DNA of 64,000 nt, from positions 24,050,501 through 24,114,500 of the forward strand of contig CP141146.1 in assembly GCA_035235625.1 (NCBI GenBank), given 5' to 3'. Numbering within the stretch: the first letter of the stretch is position 1; each line of letters begins with the position of its first letter. Shown in pieces: positions 1 to 10,714 of this stretch. The notes under the pieces were generated by a model. The model did not search any database, was not told where the DNA came from, and was given only the letters and a program-made list of their open reading frames with translations. The position numbers and the translations under genes were made by a program. This DNA is from Saururus chinensis (lineage: Eukaryota > Streptophyta > Magnoliopsida > Piperales > Saururaceae).

Positions 1-300
1 ATAGTTACAAGAAGTCATCTAGGTGCTTATATGGATTTTCATTATTAAGACCATAAAAAGATGGAAACATTTGAATGACATTGAGCTTAATTTCATAAAG
101 CGGCAACCGCCGACAACCTAATGCATGAAGGAGACGTGTACTCGTTGGGAGTGTAATACTCCCTTAGAGCTTTGAGAGGTGCATCTATTAACTAATGTTC
201 AACCATGATGATGGGAGAAGTAATGATAGATATGGTATAAGTGGTGGAATTGGTAGGAGAGCATGTAGGGATGAAGGTCGAGAGCAACTTAGCTCTCCTT
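1..300. other. Unassigned AT-rich DNA at window edge
   Basis: I find no open reading frame of note and no repeat partner elsewhere in the window for these bases. They lie just upstream of the conserved non-coding core of family X copy X1, so they may be its gag-side internal sequence, but the window cuts off the evidence. Confidence 0.3.
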
Positions 301-1886
301 GGTGTCCGCTCTAAAAAATAGTGTAGCTTTTGCTTAGTTTTGCAATTGGCTTTGTTTGGGTTTTTGATAAGTTATGTTCTTGAGTCATATCAAGATTAAT
401 TTTCTGTTAAGCTAAAAAGTAACATGATTAGTGATCAAATATACCTTAACGAAGAGAAGGATAAACTAAGGAGATAGAAGATCAATTTGATTTTCTTTTG
501 GTTAATGTTGTGATTCTTTGAATTTAAAAACTTACACACATCATGTTGAGACTTAATTCAATTTTATGTATGAACACCAAAAGAGAATTCTTGAACATAA
601 GTTGACTTTATAGCATTTTGATTTTAGTACAATCTAAGTGATCAAATTAGAGGATCTTTAGGTAGATTTCTATTTAAAATTCAAAAGGAAAAATTATAAG
701 TAATGTGCTTCAATGCTTATGAGTCTTATGTACTTTAATATCTCTTTAGATAATGGAATTGTCCTTGTAAAGATGATAGGTAAAGGCTACCCACTTAGGT
801 CAGCCCAGGCTAGGGTGATGCTCTCATTCGCTGACACGAAAAAAACAACAAAAATGAATGAACGAAAAAGAAAGAATGGAAAAAATGAATGATGCAAATA
901 GAGATGATTTAGAAAAAGTAAAGTACTAAAAAATGAATTGAGGAAAAATATCATAACTCAAAAAAAGGCATTCACATGTTGATTATGAGCTTTTTTATTA
1001 TTTTTATCTTTTTAGAAAAATATATACATATATCCTAGCTAATGATAATTTAAAAATATGAACTTAATCTTTACTATGGTCTCAACAAATTTGTTTCAAT
1101 TTGGTTAAGAGTGATGATACAATATTCAAAATTAAAAGAGATAAGAGTTGATTACATTAGTGGTTTTTCTTAAAAAATCACTAAAAGAGTATTAATGTAT
1201 CAAAAAGAAGAGAATAAAATTGAGAATCACATATCAATGGGGTTGATTGATCTAAGAAAATGTGTTAATCAACATAATATGTGGATGTACTTAGATTAAA
1301 AGAGAAATAATTACAAAATTATCAAAAAGAGCCCAACTTTGCTAATTTTTATTGTTTAATTTTTAATTTTAGTTTTGAGTGTAATTTTTTTTATTTTGAT
1401 GGGAATTTTCTTTAAATTTATTGAACCTTTTCAAAATTTTATTATTTTTGGAAAATAAAAATTGTATTTATTTTAAGATCAATCAATCGATTCTAGCGAT
1501 CGATTGCTGGTTGGGTTGTTCTTGCCAAAACTCGATTTTAAATTTTATCTCATTTCAGTTCAAGTCTATTTCACTCAAAACTCATAAATGCAATTCGAGG
1601 TGCTTTTTCACTATTAGAGACTGATTTTCCACATCAAATCCAAGAATTTCTCTATGGTCGAGGTGAATTCCAAAATTAAAGATTATTTTTTATTGAATTT
1701 CCATGAGATTTGAACTAATAGGATTGTTAGAAATAGGTAGATCTAGCATTTTTTAAAATTTCATGCAATTTGATCTGTTGAAAATCGAGATTTCACAAAA
1801 AGTCAATTAAGGTTTCAAGTTTTTTACACAAAATTTGGTGGTTTTACAAAATTAGATATTTTTTTTTATCAAAATTGTGATCTACT

Positions 1887-2992
1887 TGATTGTTTACATT
1901 TAAACTATTTGTAAGTGTACAAGGTAATTGTAGTAGAATAAATATTTAAGGGTTGTCGAACCTCAAGGACGGATGAATTAATTACTAAATCTAATAGAGA
2001 AATTTATTGACTAAAAACTAAAAAGAATTTAAATTTAAATTAAGCAAAAGAAATAATCAACTAAATTAAAAGAAAGAGAACAATATGATGTAAATATGAA
2101 CAAGTATTCTTGGCTACGGGCTAGAATTACTTTAGAAAAAATTATTAATTAAATCCATGACATGAACTATATTCGAAAATAGCACGAATCATCTACATTT
2201 AACTAACTATAGGCATGACTAGTCTAATCTTAGTATAACTCGTCCAATTTATTAATTATATAGACATTAAAACTATTGCATGACCATCTCATCTAAATCA
2301 CATGTATTATAATTGACGTAAATATTAAAACAACATTAATATATCATCTACAAGACAATAAATCAACATAGATTTGAATAAACATGAAAAACTCTTCCAT
2401 TAAAAAGGAAATCCTTGTCATTAATCACAACTAAGATATAAATTAAAAAGAAAAAGAAACTGAAACTTATCTATAATTTCATCAATTCCTATGTAAAAAA
2501 AAAAATCTAGTATTCCATTATAGAAGAAATCTCTTAAATCTCCATTAAAAACTTTGAATAATCTTTCATCTTCTTGTCCCCTTTTCTCTTAAGAAAATCT
2601 ATTGGAATCCCTCAATTTCGAGCCAACTATAGCTTTTTAAAGGCATAAAAATCGTAGGAGGAAGTCTTATAGGAAAAGAAATCAAAACAGGCTCAAAATA
2701 GGAAATTGCGCGCTATCTCGTTCGAACGCCCAATAACCCTTCGAATGGCTGTACTGTTTTTATTTTTCCAAAATCACGTGTAACTGATCGAACGCCATTA
2801 TATCCCGTTCGAATAGAAATGAAGAATATGCACAAAATTAATACAACTTTTCCAATTTACTTCAAAACATCATACAAGCTTTTCATAACCTAATTAACCT
2901 GAATTCCTATTTATTTAAACTATACTAACTCTTAAATAAGACTAGACAATAAAATAATTAAGGGTGAAATGTCATACAAATTATACTTATCA
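1887..2992 (-). repeat. Solo Athila/Tat-type gypsy LTR (copy 1)
   Basis: Read on the minus strand, this runs TGATAAGTATAATTTG at 2992 down to a CA end at 1887. It matches the LTRs at 8087-9260 and 38372-39522, including the shared U5 stretch that contains GAGGTTCGACAACCCTTAAA. The flanks are CTACT (1882-1886) and CTACA (2993-2997), a 5-bp target duplication with one mismatch. No internal sequence adjoins it, so it is a solo LTR from unequal recombination. It splits the non-coding core of X1, which continues on both sides by comparison with X2. Confidence 0.8.
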
Positions 2993-3175
2993 CTACATTG
3001 GGTTCAAATTTGGAGTCAATCTGACACAAATTTTTTAGAGTTTATTTAAAATTCAAAAATTGAAATTTTCCATGCATTTCAAAGAGTTTTTGAAATTCTA
3101 GGTTTTTCATTATTGTCATTTATTTATTCCTAGTTTATGCTTAGCCTTAGGTTGTTTTATTGTCATTTAATCTAG

Positions 3176-3705
3176 ATGAGGAGAGCTAAGAAACAAAAGA
3201 TAGTCGAGTCAAGCTCAAGGGATGCAAGGGCATCCAACCGTGGGTCAGATAGATTGACACCAATTAGATATGAGAGGAGTTTATTCCGTGAACTCCTATT
3301 GACAATGATAGGGTGGATTGAGGCACATCCATATTGGATGAAGTACTTTAGTACTATATTTACATCATGTCAAAGTGTGTACGCTAGACTGGTAAGGCAG
3401 TGGTATGCATCACTCCATTCAGAGGATGATGAAGCACTTGTTGGAGGTTCAAGTGAGAGTGATACCTGACATCATTGTTGATGTTAATGGTTGTAAGAGG
3501 AGACAACTTACATTTTCATAGTTTGATGGATACATTTTTCCACATGATAGTGAGATGGCTAGTAGTTTACATAGTTTGCCAAGGGGACCAAAGCTAGAGT
3601 TGTCATCACTTGCACATTCTATGGCATGAGAATTTAGGCTTCTATATGTCATTGCTCAGCATGACATTTGGAGTACTTGGAAGGAAAAAGTAGATAGGAC
3701 GATGA
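3176..3705 (+). pseudogene. Family X 3' ORF, N-terminal part (plant-specific retroelement ORF)
   Basis: The frame opens at ATG 3176 with a basic start (RRAKKQK), runs to a stop at 3467, then continues in other frames to 3705. The later part reads like DSEMASSLHSLPRGPKLELS and is interrupted by stops. The gypsy A insertion at 3711 cuts it off. The same ORF is seen at 59842-60775 in X2. The composition and a later MLPYP motif resemble the 'putative plant transposon protein' domain carried as an extra ORF by some plant retroelements. It is sometimes called env-like, but I see no signal peptide or membrane segment. The assignment is from memory of the domain, not from a search. Confidence 0.5.
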
Positions 3706-3710
3706 CACGA
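3706..3710. repeat. Target-site duplication CACGA, left of gypsy A
   Basis: CACGA at 3706-3710 recurs at 14892-14896 immediately outside the other LTR. This is the 5-bp duplication expected from a retroviral-type integrase. Confidence 0.9.
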
Positions 3711-4092
3711 TGATGTGCCTGGCGTAGGCACAATCGGTACCTAGGAGATCTACGCAGGGAAAGGGAAGAAATAAGGAAGAAAGAGAAGAAAATATGAGTA
3801 ATTCCAATTGCAAAAAATCAAACAAGAGAGGGCCGCCCCATATAGGGGACGACCAGTCCCCTAGGAAGTCATGCCAACCCAACCCAGGCCAGCCCGGTTC
3901 CCTAGGTGAACATGCCAGTTAGTGGGTCGGCTAGCCCGGGCCACTAACTGAACCAACATAGTTTTATACCTAAATACCAAACCAAAGAAAATACTAAACT
4001 ATTACAATAATAAATAGTTCAATGCAACTAAGTAAAAGCAATAGAGTATAGTCTGGGTGAGTCCTCTGGGAATCTGGTCATCGTGCATAACA
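3711..4092 (-). repeat. 3' LTR of gypsy A
   Basis: In the element's orientation it begins TGTTATGCACGATG and ends with CA at 3711 (plus strand starts TGATGTGCCTGG). It pairs with 14510-14891 over its full 382 bp. Confidence 0.92.
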
Positions 4093-4112
4093 CTCCACCA
4101 CGCTTCCACTAT
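4093..4112 (-). other. Polypurine tract of gypsy A
   Basis: Immediately upstream of the 3' LTR the minus strand reads GTGGAAGCGTGGTGGAG. The same kind of tract (GCGAAGCGTGGTGGAA) precedes the 3' LTRs of elements C and D. This is the expected plus-strand primer for retrotransposon cDNA synthesis. Confidence 0.75.
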
Positions 4113-4123
4113 TCGCCTTGTCC

Positions 4124-4333
4124 TCAAGGCGACCAAGTTGGAAAGTGAGACATAAACTCATCTTCAGGCATCCACGTAGAGTCCTCGAAAGGCTGCCCTT
4201 GCCAAGAGATCAAGACCTCAATAATAATGCGACTAGCGCAACGAACCCGACGCTTCTCAAGCATTGAAGCAAGGACAGGGTTGGATGGTGGAACAGGTCC
4301 CATCAGGGGAGGAGGAGGAGCACCCACAGCCAA
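4124..4333 (-). pseudogene. Chromodomain at C-terminus of gypsy A polyprotein
   Basis: The minus-strand frame ends in a chromodomain-like stretch: the strand motif EVLISWQG, then a STWMPEDEF acidic/aromatic motif close to the 3' LTR. Chromodomains in this position guide chromovirus integrase to particular chromatin. The fragment is separated from the rest of the integrase by element B, which entered at 4384. Confidence 0.75.
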
Positions 4334-4645
4334 TGAGCATCCACAGCCAATGACTTGTCACCCACAAATCGCCGCAGACGGGATGTAATGTCCCCGATTT
4401 TTGTATGATTTTTTATGATTTTCCTGCTATTTTTCTAGTCATTTTTGGCAGAAGAATGTGACACTTCAGCGTATTTATATTTATATATTTCCCCCATATT
4501 TATACCCATAGAGTCGGGTGTGGGGCTTAGTCGCAGGCCACGGGCCTCGTTGCGTGCTTACGGCGCGAGTTTTGGAGGTACAACGCGTGAACGGTAAGTG
4601 AATGCGTGTTGGGGACATAGATGTAAAAAGAAAAAAAAGAATATG

Positions 4646-4656
4646 TATATAAGTAT
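4646..4656 (+). promoter_or_regulatory. Candidate TATA box of element B
   Basis: GTATATAAGTA lies about 265 bp into the unit, just before a GC-rich stretch, as a U3 promoter before R/U5 would. No other core promoter element was identified. Confidence 0.4.
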
Positions 4657-4759
4657 TGAGGAGCGACTTCCAGTAACATTTCACGTCCATTAGCATTGTG
4701 AGCAAACTCGAGGTTGATTCCAGTCGCTCCGTTCTCCCTCCTCCGTCATCGGATTCTGC

Positions 4760-5060
4760 CGATTCTTGTCAGGATCCTCCTTGCCTTACCGCCATGAGTC
4801 CGTAGGTACCGGCTATGACCACCGCCGTGGCCTCTTCGCTCCTCCACGAGGTACCAAACTTTTCTTCGGGTTTTTCTTCCTTCATATCCCGTTTTTAAGC
4901 CATGGGGGTGCAATTTTGATGTCGTTTGCGGCCGCCCTCAACTAGACTTATGTTTGTTTAGCCACTAGGAACCCATAGGCACTGGCTAGAGCCGCCGCCG
5001 TGCTTTCTTTGCTCTGCTGTGAGCTACCGATCTTTTGGTCGGGTTTTTATTACTATTTGC
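4760..5060 (+). repeat. Diverged tandem duplication in element B
   Basis: Two related GC-rich segments follow each other. One starts near 4795 (GTCCGTAGGTACCGGCTATG) and the other near 4968 (CCCATAGGCACTGGCTAGAG). Each runs through a GCCGCCGTG-type core to a TCGGGTTTTT end. The spacing is about 175 bp. No coding meaning is apparent. Confidence 0.6.
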
Positions 5061-6239
5061 ATCTCACTGTCCGTGAGAGTTTTTGGACGCCGGTGTGTTT
5101 CCGGTAGTCGCCTGGCCACCAGTAGGACTCCGTCCAGCCTACCTCGACCCAGTGTCGGTAGGGGGTTGCCATTTCTGACCCAGCCTAGCCCCTATTGTCT
5201 TGCTCCGCCCGATTAGACGCTTTGGGTGCATCTCGGGTCGTTGTCATTGGCGAGCCGTGGGCCATTTGGCCATTGTGGGCTCTACCCCGGCTCGGCGACA
5301 GTGAGGGTCAGCCCCACTTGGCCAATTACACCTCCACTCGGAATGGGCCACTTGCACTGCCCTATATCGTGCGAGATGCACAGCCACCCGCACTACGTGT
5401 GTTAGTTGTGGGTGGCGATAGGCGATGTCGCTACTTCGATTGGCCACTACATCTTGGCCTTAGCTCTACCGCCATTGTGTGGGCCATGGGCCGCTTCCTT
5501 TCAGCCCTCTCCCCCGCCCCTTTGGGCCATGTGTGTATGTAGTTGCGTGTACATGTGGCCACGCATGCGTTTCTAGGTTTAGGCGTCATATTTGTGCCGC
5601 CTGACTGGCTGATGGCTCCGTCACCATTTGAGTTGACCACTAGAGCCTCCTCCACCTCTCCTCTGTCATCGAGTGGCGCCCCATGCCCTCCGCCCTTATG
5701 TGGGCCTTTGTTGACACGAAATCTCCGCCTTTGGGTGCTGTCCACGGCTGATTTCACCGTCTTGTGGTCGGCCGAGTACTTCTCAACCGCTGGCTGACCT
5801 TCAGTGAGTAACCATCGACTTCTGGTCGCACTGCCACTTATGTTGGCATGACATTTCTCCCGGCTGCCCCTAGTGTGCTGCCGTGGATCGCAGATATTGC
5901 CGCATTGACTTCTAACACCCTGCTTGGTCGTGATTGTTTCTAGCACTTCCTAAAATCCTTAGGACGACAACTCTCTTAGCTAGGCAATGCCTTTGGCCGC
6001 TAACTCCGCCGCCAACGCCGCTACCGTCATGTGCTCGCCATCAAACGTCATGATTATGAGGTAGGGGAGATTTGAACTCGTAATTTCATGATAGCATGCT
6101 TTGAATGAATAGCAGCATGCTAGGACTATATGATTCAATGTTATGGATGTTAAATCAGATCCGTTTGCATGATGTAAAAGGATAAATTATGCCGTGCTGA
6201 AATGCTATGACGTGCATATGAGCCATAAGCATATTTGAA

Positions 6240-6590
6240 GTATGTATGGAATGTGTGTATGTGTTAGTGATGGCTAGCGTGTATGTTTGAAGTATGTGTA
6301 TATATGTGCTAGTGATGGCTAGCGTGTATGTTTGAAGTATGTGTATATATGTGCTAGTGATGGCTAGCGTGTATGTTTGAAGTATGTGTATATATGTGCT
6401 AGTGATGGCTAGCGTGTATGTTTGAAGTATGAATGTATGTGCTAGTGATGGCTAGCATGCATGTTTGAAGTACGTATGTTTGTGCTAGTGACGGCTAGCG
6501 AGTATGGATGTTTATGTTTGTGCTAGTGATGGCTAGAGAGTATGGATGTGTATGTTTGCACTAGTGATGGCTAGCGAGCATGTTTGTAAG
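6240..6590 (+). repeat. 45-bp tandem array with GCTAG hairpin core
   Basis: About eight units carry the core GCTAGTGATGGCTAGC at roughly 6263, 6308, 6353, 6398, 6441, 6484, 6521 and 6560. The first spacings are exactly 45 bp. Each core has perfect GCTAG/CTAGC arms around a 6-base loop. Units between cores read TGTATGTTTGAAGTATG with small variations, and the later units are more diverged. Confidence 0.9.
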
Positions 6591-7084
6591 TTACGTAAGT
6601 ATGAAAGTATGTAGATGTTACACGTATGTGGGATAGACATACGTATGTATGATGGCTATTTGCCTATGATATGGATATGTTTACGTGTATGTGGGCAGAA
6701 GTATGGGCGATGGACAATAAGAGGTGACAGAGGTTTCGTCTGGATTTGGATATGGATGTGGATGTGTAAGCGTGTGACGGAGGACAGAGGATATGAGTAT
6801 GATGGGTAAGGATTGGAGCAGTTTGTTTGGTTTGGATCAGAACGTATGATTGGGGGACTGTCAGATAGTAAGAGTGTGCATAATTGTACAAGAATAACGT
6901 ACAAATTATGAAGTGAAAGGTAAGTATAATAAGTGAGTTTTAAGTAAGACGGTGATAACTGGGGTTGGCTCTGAGGAGCTCAGTTTGATGATGTCAGTCT
7001 AAGATGATTTGACCATAAGGTGGATGGCGGAGTTTCTGTTGCTCTGTTGAGAGCAATGTTTGCTTTCGATTTGGCCTGTGTGTT

Positions 7085-7215
7085 TAAGCCAGGCATTTGA
7101 TGCTCTATTGAAAGCGTTGTATGATTCTGCCCAATAGTGGCATTGTATGATTCTGCCCAAGAGTGGCACTGTACAATTTTTACCCCAGAGTGGCATTGGC
7201 ACTATAAGACCCATT
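7085..7215 (+). repeat. Short tandem repeat (about 29 bp, 3-4 units)
   Basis: The motif ATTGTATGATTCTGCCCA followed by an AGTGGC-type end recurs at about 7111, 7142 and, more diverged, 7168 and 7190. It is a minisatellite within element B with no coding role visible. Confidence 0.7.
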
Positions 7216-7439
7216 ATGGTGGGCAATTCTATGACCCCTTATGTGTGGGTGTTTATGTTTGTGCGCTCAGGTAAGTAGTATCATGGACCTACTCTTACCT
7301 GTTTGATCCTGTGCCCCATGAGCACTGAAGTGCCTTACCTTCGAAAAAGTCCATGGCGTCTAGTCACTCCCCGAAGGTTAAGGTGATGCCCCTGTGGCAT
7401 TCTTTTCCATTTCGACACTAGAGCTTATTAGTTGTAATG

Positions 7440-7800
7440 AGCTTCAGTGGTCGATAGTATGAGCACGACTGTAAGAGTATGAGTATGTGTATGATTGTAA
7501 GAGTATGAGTATGAGCACAACTGTAAGAGTATGTTTTTGAGTAAGACAGTAAGTGTAAGATGTGCGAGTAAGGTCGCACGAGTAAGTGTAAGATGTAAGA
7601 GTAAGGTCGTACGAGTAAGTATATGATTGTACGAGTAAGGTCGTACAAGTATGTGTAAGTTGTATAAGTATGTGTACGATGGTACGAGTAAGTTTGTAAG
7701 ACCTTGGATAAGGGTGTTTGTGTAAGTGTAATTTGATGGTATGACTTTGGCACGATGGTGCATTTGGTATGTTTTTGGCACGATGGTGCATTTGGCATTG
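7440..7800 (+). repeat. Degenerate GTACGAGTAAG minisatellite and 30-bp duplication
   Basis: Irregular repeats of GAGTATGAGTATG and CGTACGAGTAAG fill 7440-7700. Next comes a 30-bp motif (TTTGGCACGATGGTGCATTT) present twice at about 7746 and 7776. The long open frames on the minus strand here result from the periodic sequence and are not genes. Confidence 0.8.
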
Positions 7801-7900
7801 ATTGTATGCGTATGAGCATTGTTATGATATGCATGTTTGCTTAATGTTTGAATTACATGAACGCATCTATGTATGGATTTACCGAGTTCACTGTTTAGAA

Positions 7901-8086
7901 CTCCCCTACTGGGTATTTTCCTACTGAGTATGAAAATACTCATTACCCTATTTTTTAGCGCCGTTGTTCGGGAGGCATTTGCAGGTTTGTGATGGAGAGC
8001 TCCTAGAGATGGATGCTCATTTCAGCGGTGGATTGATTCCCGTTGACTCAGGTATATGCTTGACTCATTGCGAGTTTATTTATGCC
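7901..8086 (+). repeat. Left copy of 186-bp duplication flanking a truncated Athila
   Basis: These 186 bases recur at 9646-9831 with a single visible difference (AGCGCCG here, AGCCCCG there). The two copies bracket the Athila fragment exactly. Confidence 0.95.
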
Positions 8087-9260
8087 TGATAAGTATAATT
8101 TATGCGTTATTTTACCCTTAATTATTCTATTTTCTAGTCTCATTTAAGTGTTAATATAGGTTAAATTATTAAATATTAAATTTAATTAGGTTAGAAAAAG
8201 CTTCCATGGTGTTTTGAATTAAATTGGTTTATTTTGCAGATTCTTCATTGGCGATCGAATGGGGTCACTTACCGATCGATCGGTTACACGTGATTTGTGA
8301 GAAAATTCAGTTCAAGCGTTCGAACGGGCATGCAGGACGATCGATCGGCATAACGCGCAGATTCCTTATTTCACCCAATTTTGAGTCCTTCTCATATCCA
8401 ACTCTTTTCTTACGGATCTAATGCCTATATAAAGACTTATTTGGCACGAAATTAAGGGAGAACAAGTAGATTTTCTGAAGAGAAGAAGGAAGAAGAAGAT
8501 GGAGAAGATGCCAAAGCTTTCAATGGAGATTCAATTACTTTCTTCTACCATGGAAGGCTAAACTATTCTTTTACTTAGGAGTTGATGAATCTATAGATAA
8601 GTTTCAATTTCTTTTCTTTTTAATTTAGATCTCAGTTGTGAATTATGACAATTGTATGATAAGGATTTCCTTTTTAATGGAAGAGCTTTTTAATGTTTAT
8701 TCAAATCTATGTTGATTTATTGTCTTGTAGATGATAGATTGATGTGGTTTTGATATTTGCATCAATTCTAATTTCTGTGATTTAGATGAGATGGTCATAC
8801 AATAGTTTTAATGTTCAGATAATTGAGGACTTGGATGAGTTATACTAAGATTAGACGGGTCATGCCTATAGCTATTTAGTGTAGATGATTCGTGCTATTG
8901 TCGAAGATAGTTCATGCCATGGAAATTAATTAATGATTCTTTCTGAAGTAATTCTAGCTTGTAGCTGAGAATACTTGTTCATATTCACACTAGATTTAGA
9001 TTAAAAGTTAAGGAATTGTTATGGTTCTATAGTGGATTCGATTTCCTAAGTAAATTCCATCATATTAATCTCTTGTTTTTAAACTAGTTGATTTCTTTTC
9101 CTTTATTTAATTTAAGTTTAAGTTGTTTTAGTATTAAATCAGCAAATTCCTTTTTATATTTAGTAATTATTCATCCGTCCCTGAGGTTCGACAACCCTTA
9201 AATACTCATCCTAGTACAATTACCTTGTACACTTGCAAAGGGTTTAATTATAAACGATCA
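8087..9260 (+). repeat. Athila/Tat-type LTR (copy 2)
   Basis: 1174 bp, with TG...CA ends, matching 38372-39522 closely and 1887-2992 in reverse. A TATATAAAG promoter-like site lies near 8426. It contains CGATCGATCG and GCGTTCGAACG palindromes at about 8270-8350. Confidence 0.88.
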
Positions 9261-9262
9261 AG

Positions 9263-9285
9263 TTTTTGGCGCCGTTGCCAGGGAC
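9263..9285 (+). other. Primer-binding site of the Athila/Tat-type element
   Basis: TTTTTGGCGCCGTTGCCAGG follows the LTR by two bases. This motif is the usual primer site in plant Athila/Tat gypsy elements and separates them from the initiator-tRNA-primed elements elsewhere in the window. Confidence 0.85.
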
Positions 9286-9567
9286 GGTGTTGATTTGTTA
9301 CTAAATTAGCTTTAGGATAATTTTAGATACTTTAGTTTCAGTTTACTTATTTTTTTTTTTAGTTTAATTCTTAGTTTCTTACCTTCTTTTAATTTTATCT
9401 TGTAGGTTGAGTTGAAGGTGCTCTCTACACTTGTGGCCACAAGTGGACATTGACAAGCTTCTTTTCGGTTTGCAAGATCCTTTTTCACTTTTTATTCTTT
9501 TTCCTTAGTTATTTTTGCTTCATCTTTCTCTTTTTACACTTTAAATTGTGTGGTGTGTTTGTTGTGT

Positions 9568-9645
9568 ATGCGTGGTCGTCGCTCCTTACTCCCCCGATTA
9601 GTGCCATTTGACCCTGAGCCTGAGCGGACATCTAGGAGAGTTGAG
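9568..9645 (+). pseudogene. Athila gag, first 26 codons only
   Basis: The frame starts at ATG 9568 with MRGRRSLLPRL and carries PFDPEPERTSRR before running into the second 186-bp duplicate. In Athila elements gag continues for several hundred residues, so the fragment cannot function. Confidence 0.6.
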
Positions 9646-9831
9646 CTCCCCTACTGGGTATTTTCCTACTGAGTATGAAAATACTCATTACCCTATTTTT
9701 TAGCCCCGTTGTTCGGGAGGCATTTGCAGGTTTGTGATGGAGAGCTCCTAGAGATGGATGCTCATTTCAGCGGTGGATTGATTCCCGTTGACTCAGGTAT
9801 ATGCTTGACTCATTGCGAGTTTATTTATGCC
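9646..9831 (+). repeat. Right copy of 186-bp duplication
   Basis: It matches 7901-8086 in 185 of 186 positions by eye. After 9831 the sequence (ACAATTTGATG...) continues element B to its end at 10204. Confidence 0.95.
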
Positions 9832-10204
9832 ACAATTTGATGTATTGGGTGAGACGAACATTAAGATGTTTATTCTTTCTGGATTTTAGTTTGGATTAGA
9901 CTATGGACTGTTATGGGACTTGCACTCAGGGATGCCTGGGAGGGATTTGTATTTAAAGTCTATGATCATAGCAATTTATTCGTATGGTTGTTTTCAAGTA
10001 GCACCTGAGGATATTTGCTTTGGCCGTACGATGGTTAATCGAATGAGTAAAACTTTGGATGAGAAAAACTGATGTGTTATGTTTAAATTATAAAACTATT
10101 TTATCAGGTTTTGTATTCGTCATTTTCTCCGATTTATAGCAGTTATATTGCAAAAATTTTCCGTGAAATTTGAGGAAAATGTATGAAAAATCTCGGGCGT
10201 TACA

Positions 10205-10640
10205 CGGGACACATGAAAGACAGGGTGAACCAAGGAGTTAGGGGGCAAAGTCAGGCAGTAGGCCACAGAGCCAACATGCTTCTCAATAACATACGGACCA
10301 TGGAAATAGGGAGCAAGGTTGGAGTTCCCAGGCTGAAACAAGGAGGCCTGATGATGAGGAAGGACTGACACGTAAACCAAATCACCCACCGCATACTCAC
10401 GACCAGTATGGCGACGATCATAACTCTACTTCATCCTGTTTTGGGCAGACGACAAATTCCCCTTGAGCTGGCGTAAGACCTCATCGCGCATTTGCAACAT
10501 ATAGTCCACCTCTGCCATAGACGAATGGTGGGGTACATAGGATAAGATGGTCAGTGGCGGCCGGCCATAGAGCACCTCAAACGGAGTGAACCCAGTGCGC
10601 GTATGATAGGCCATATTATATGACCACTCGGCCCATGGAA
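10205..10640 (-). pseudogene. Gypsy A integrase C-terminal region
   Basis: Minus-strand fragments read HTRTGFTPFEVLYGRPP (10560-10610), the typical end of the integrase core, then GPYVIEKHVG and LPPNSLVHPVFHVS (to 10205), the usual C-terminal domain of plant gypsy integrase. Element B interrupts the frame here and the chromodomain resumes at 4333. Stops and frameshifts are present. Confidence 0.85.
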
Positions 10641-10714
10641 GAAGCTAAAGCCATCGGTGGGGCTACATCATAGTAAAGCATCGAAGATACTACTCCAAAC
10701 AATGGTTGACTACC

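Larger units (their letters stand above)
8087..9645 (+). mobile_element. Truncated Athila/Tat-type gypsy element: LTR, primer site, leader, gag start
   Basis: It opens with a complete LTR (8087-9260, TGATAAG...GATCA), then a primer-binding site, an AT-rich leader and the first 26 codons of a gag-like frame starting at 9568. There it stops abruptly against duplicated element B sequence. No 3' LTR, pol or 5-bp duplication is present. The gag opening has the LVPFDPEPERT motif seen near the N-terminus of Athila gag proteins. It lies inside element B, making a third nesting level within X1. Confidence 0.8.
4384..10204 (+). mobile_element. Element B: giant solo-LTR-like unit nested in gypsy A
   Basis: It starts TGTAATGTCCCCGATTTTTG and ends ...AAAAATCTCGGGCGTTACA. 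The two ends are imperfect inverted repeats (TGTAAyG...GATTTTT). The flanks are CGGGA at 4379-4383 and 10205-10209, a perfect 5-bp duplication that restores the gypsy A reading frame. TG...CA ends with a 5-bp duplication indicate an LTR retroelement product, and a TATA box near 4650 fits a U3/R border. Removing the nested Athila piece and one 186-bp duplicate leaves about 4.08 kb, very long for one LTR. No second internal LTR, primer site or polyprotein is visible, so I read it as a solo LTR or an LTR-type non-autonomous unit. GC-rich non-coding DNA (4700-6060) is followed by tandem arrays. Confidence 0.7.

Noticed and set aside
5195..5946. Overlapping open frames on both strands in GC-rich DNA
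   Set aside because: They lie inside element B, have no recognisable domain, and frames are open on several strands at once because of high GC content.
6240..6590. Regular 45-bp repeats resembling a CRISPR array
   Set aside because: Intervening sequence is as repetitive as the core, the host is a plant and no cas genes exist; it is a minisatellite.
7418..7943. Three overlapping minus-strand frames of 115-171 codons, Tyr/Ser/Leu-rich
   Set aside because: The sequence is a short-period minisatellite, so all three frames stay open; the products are repetitive translations.
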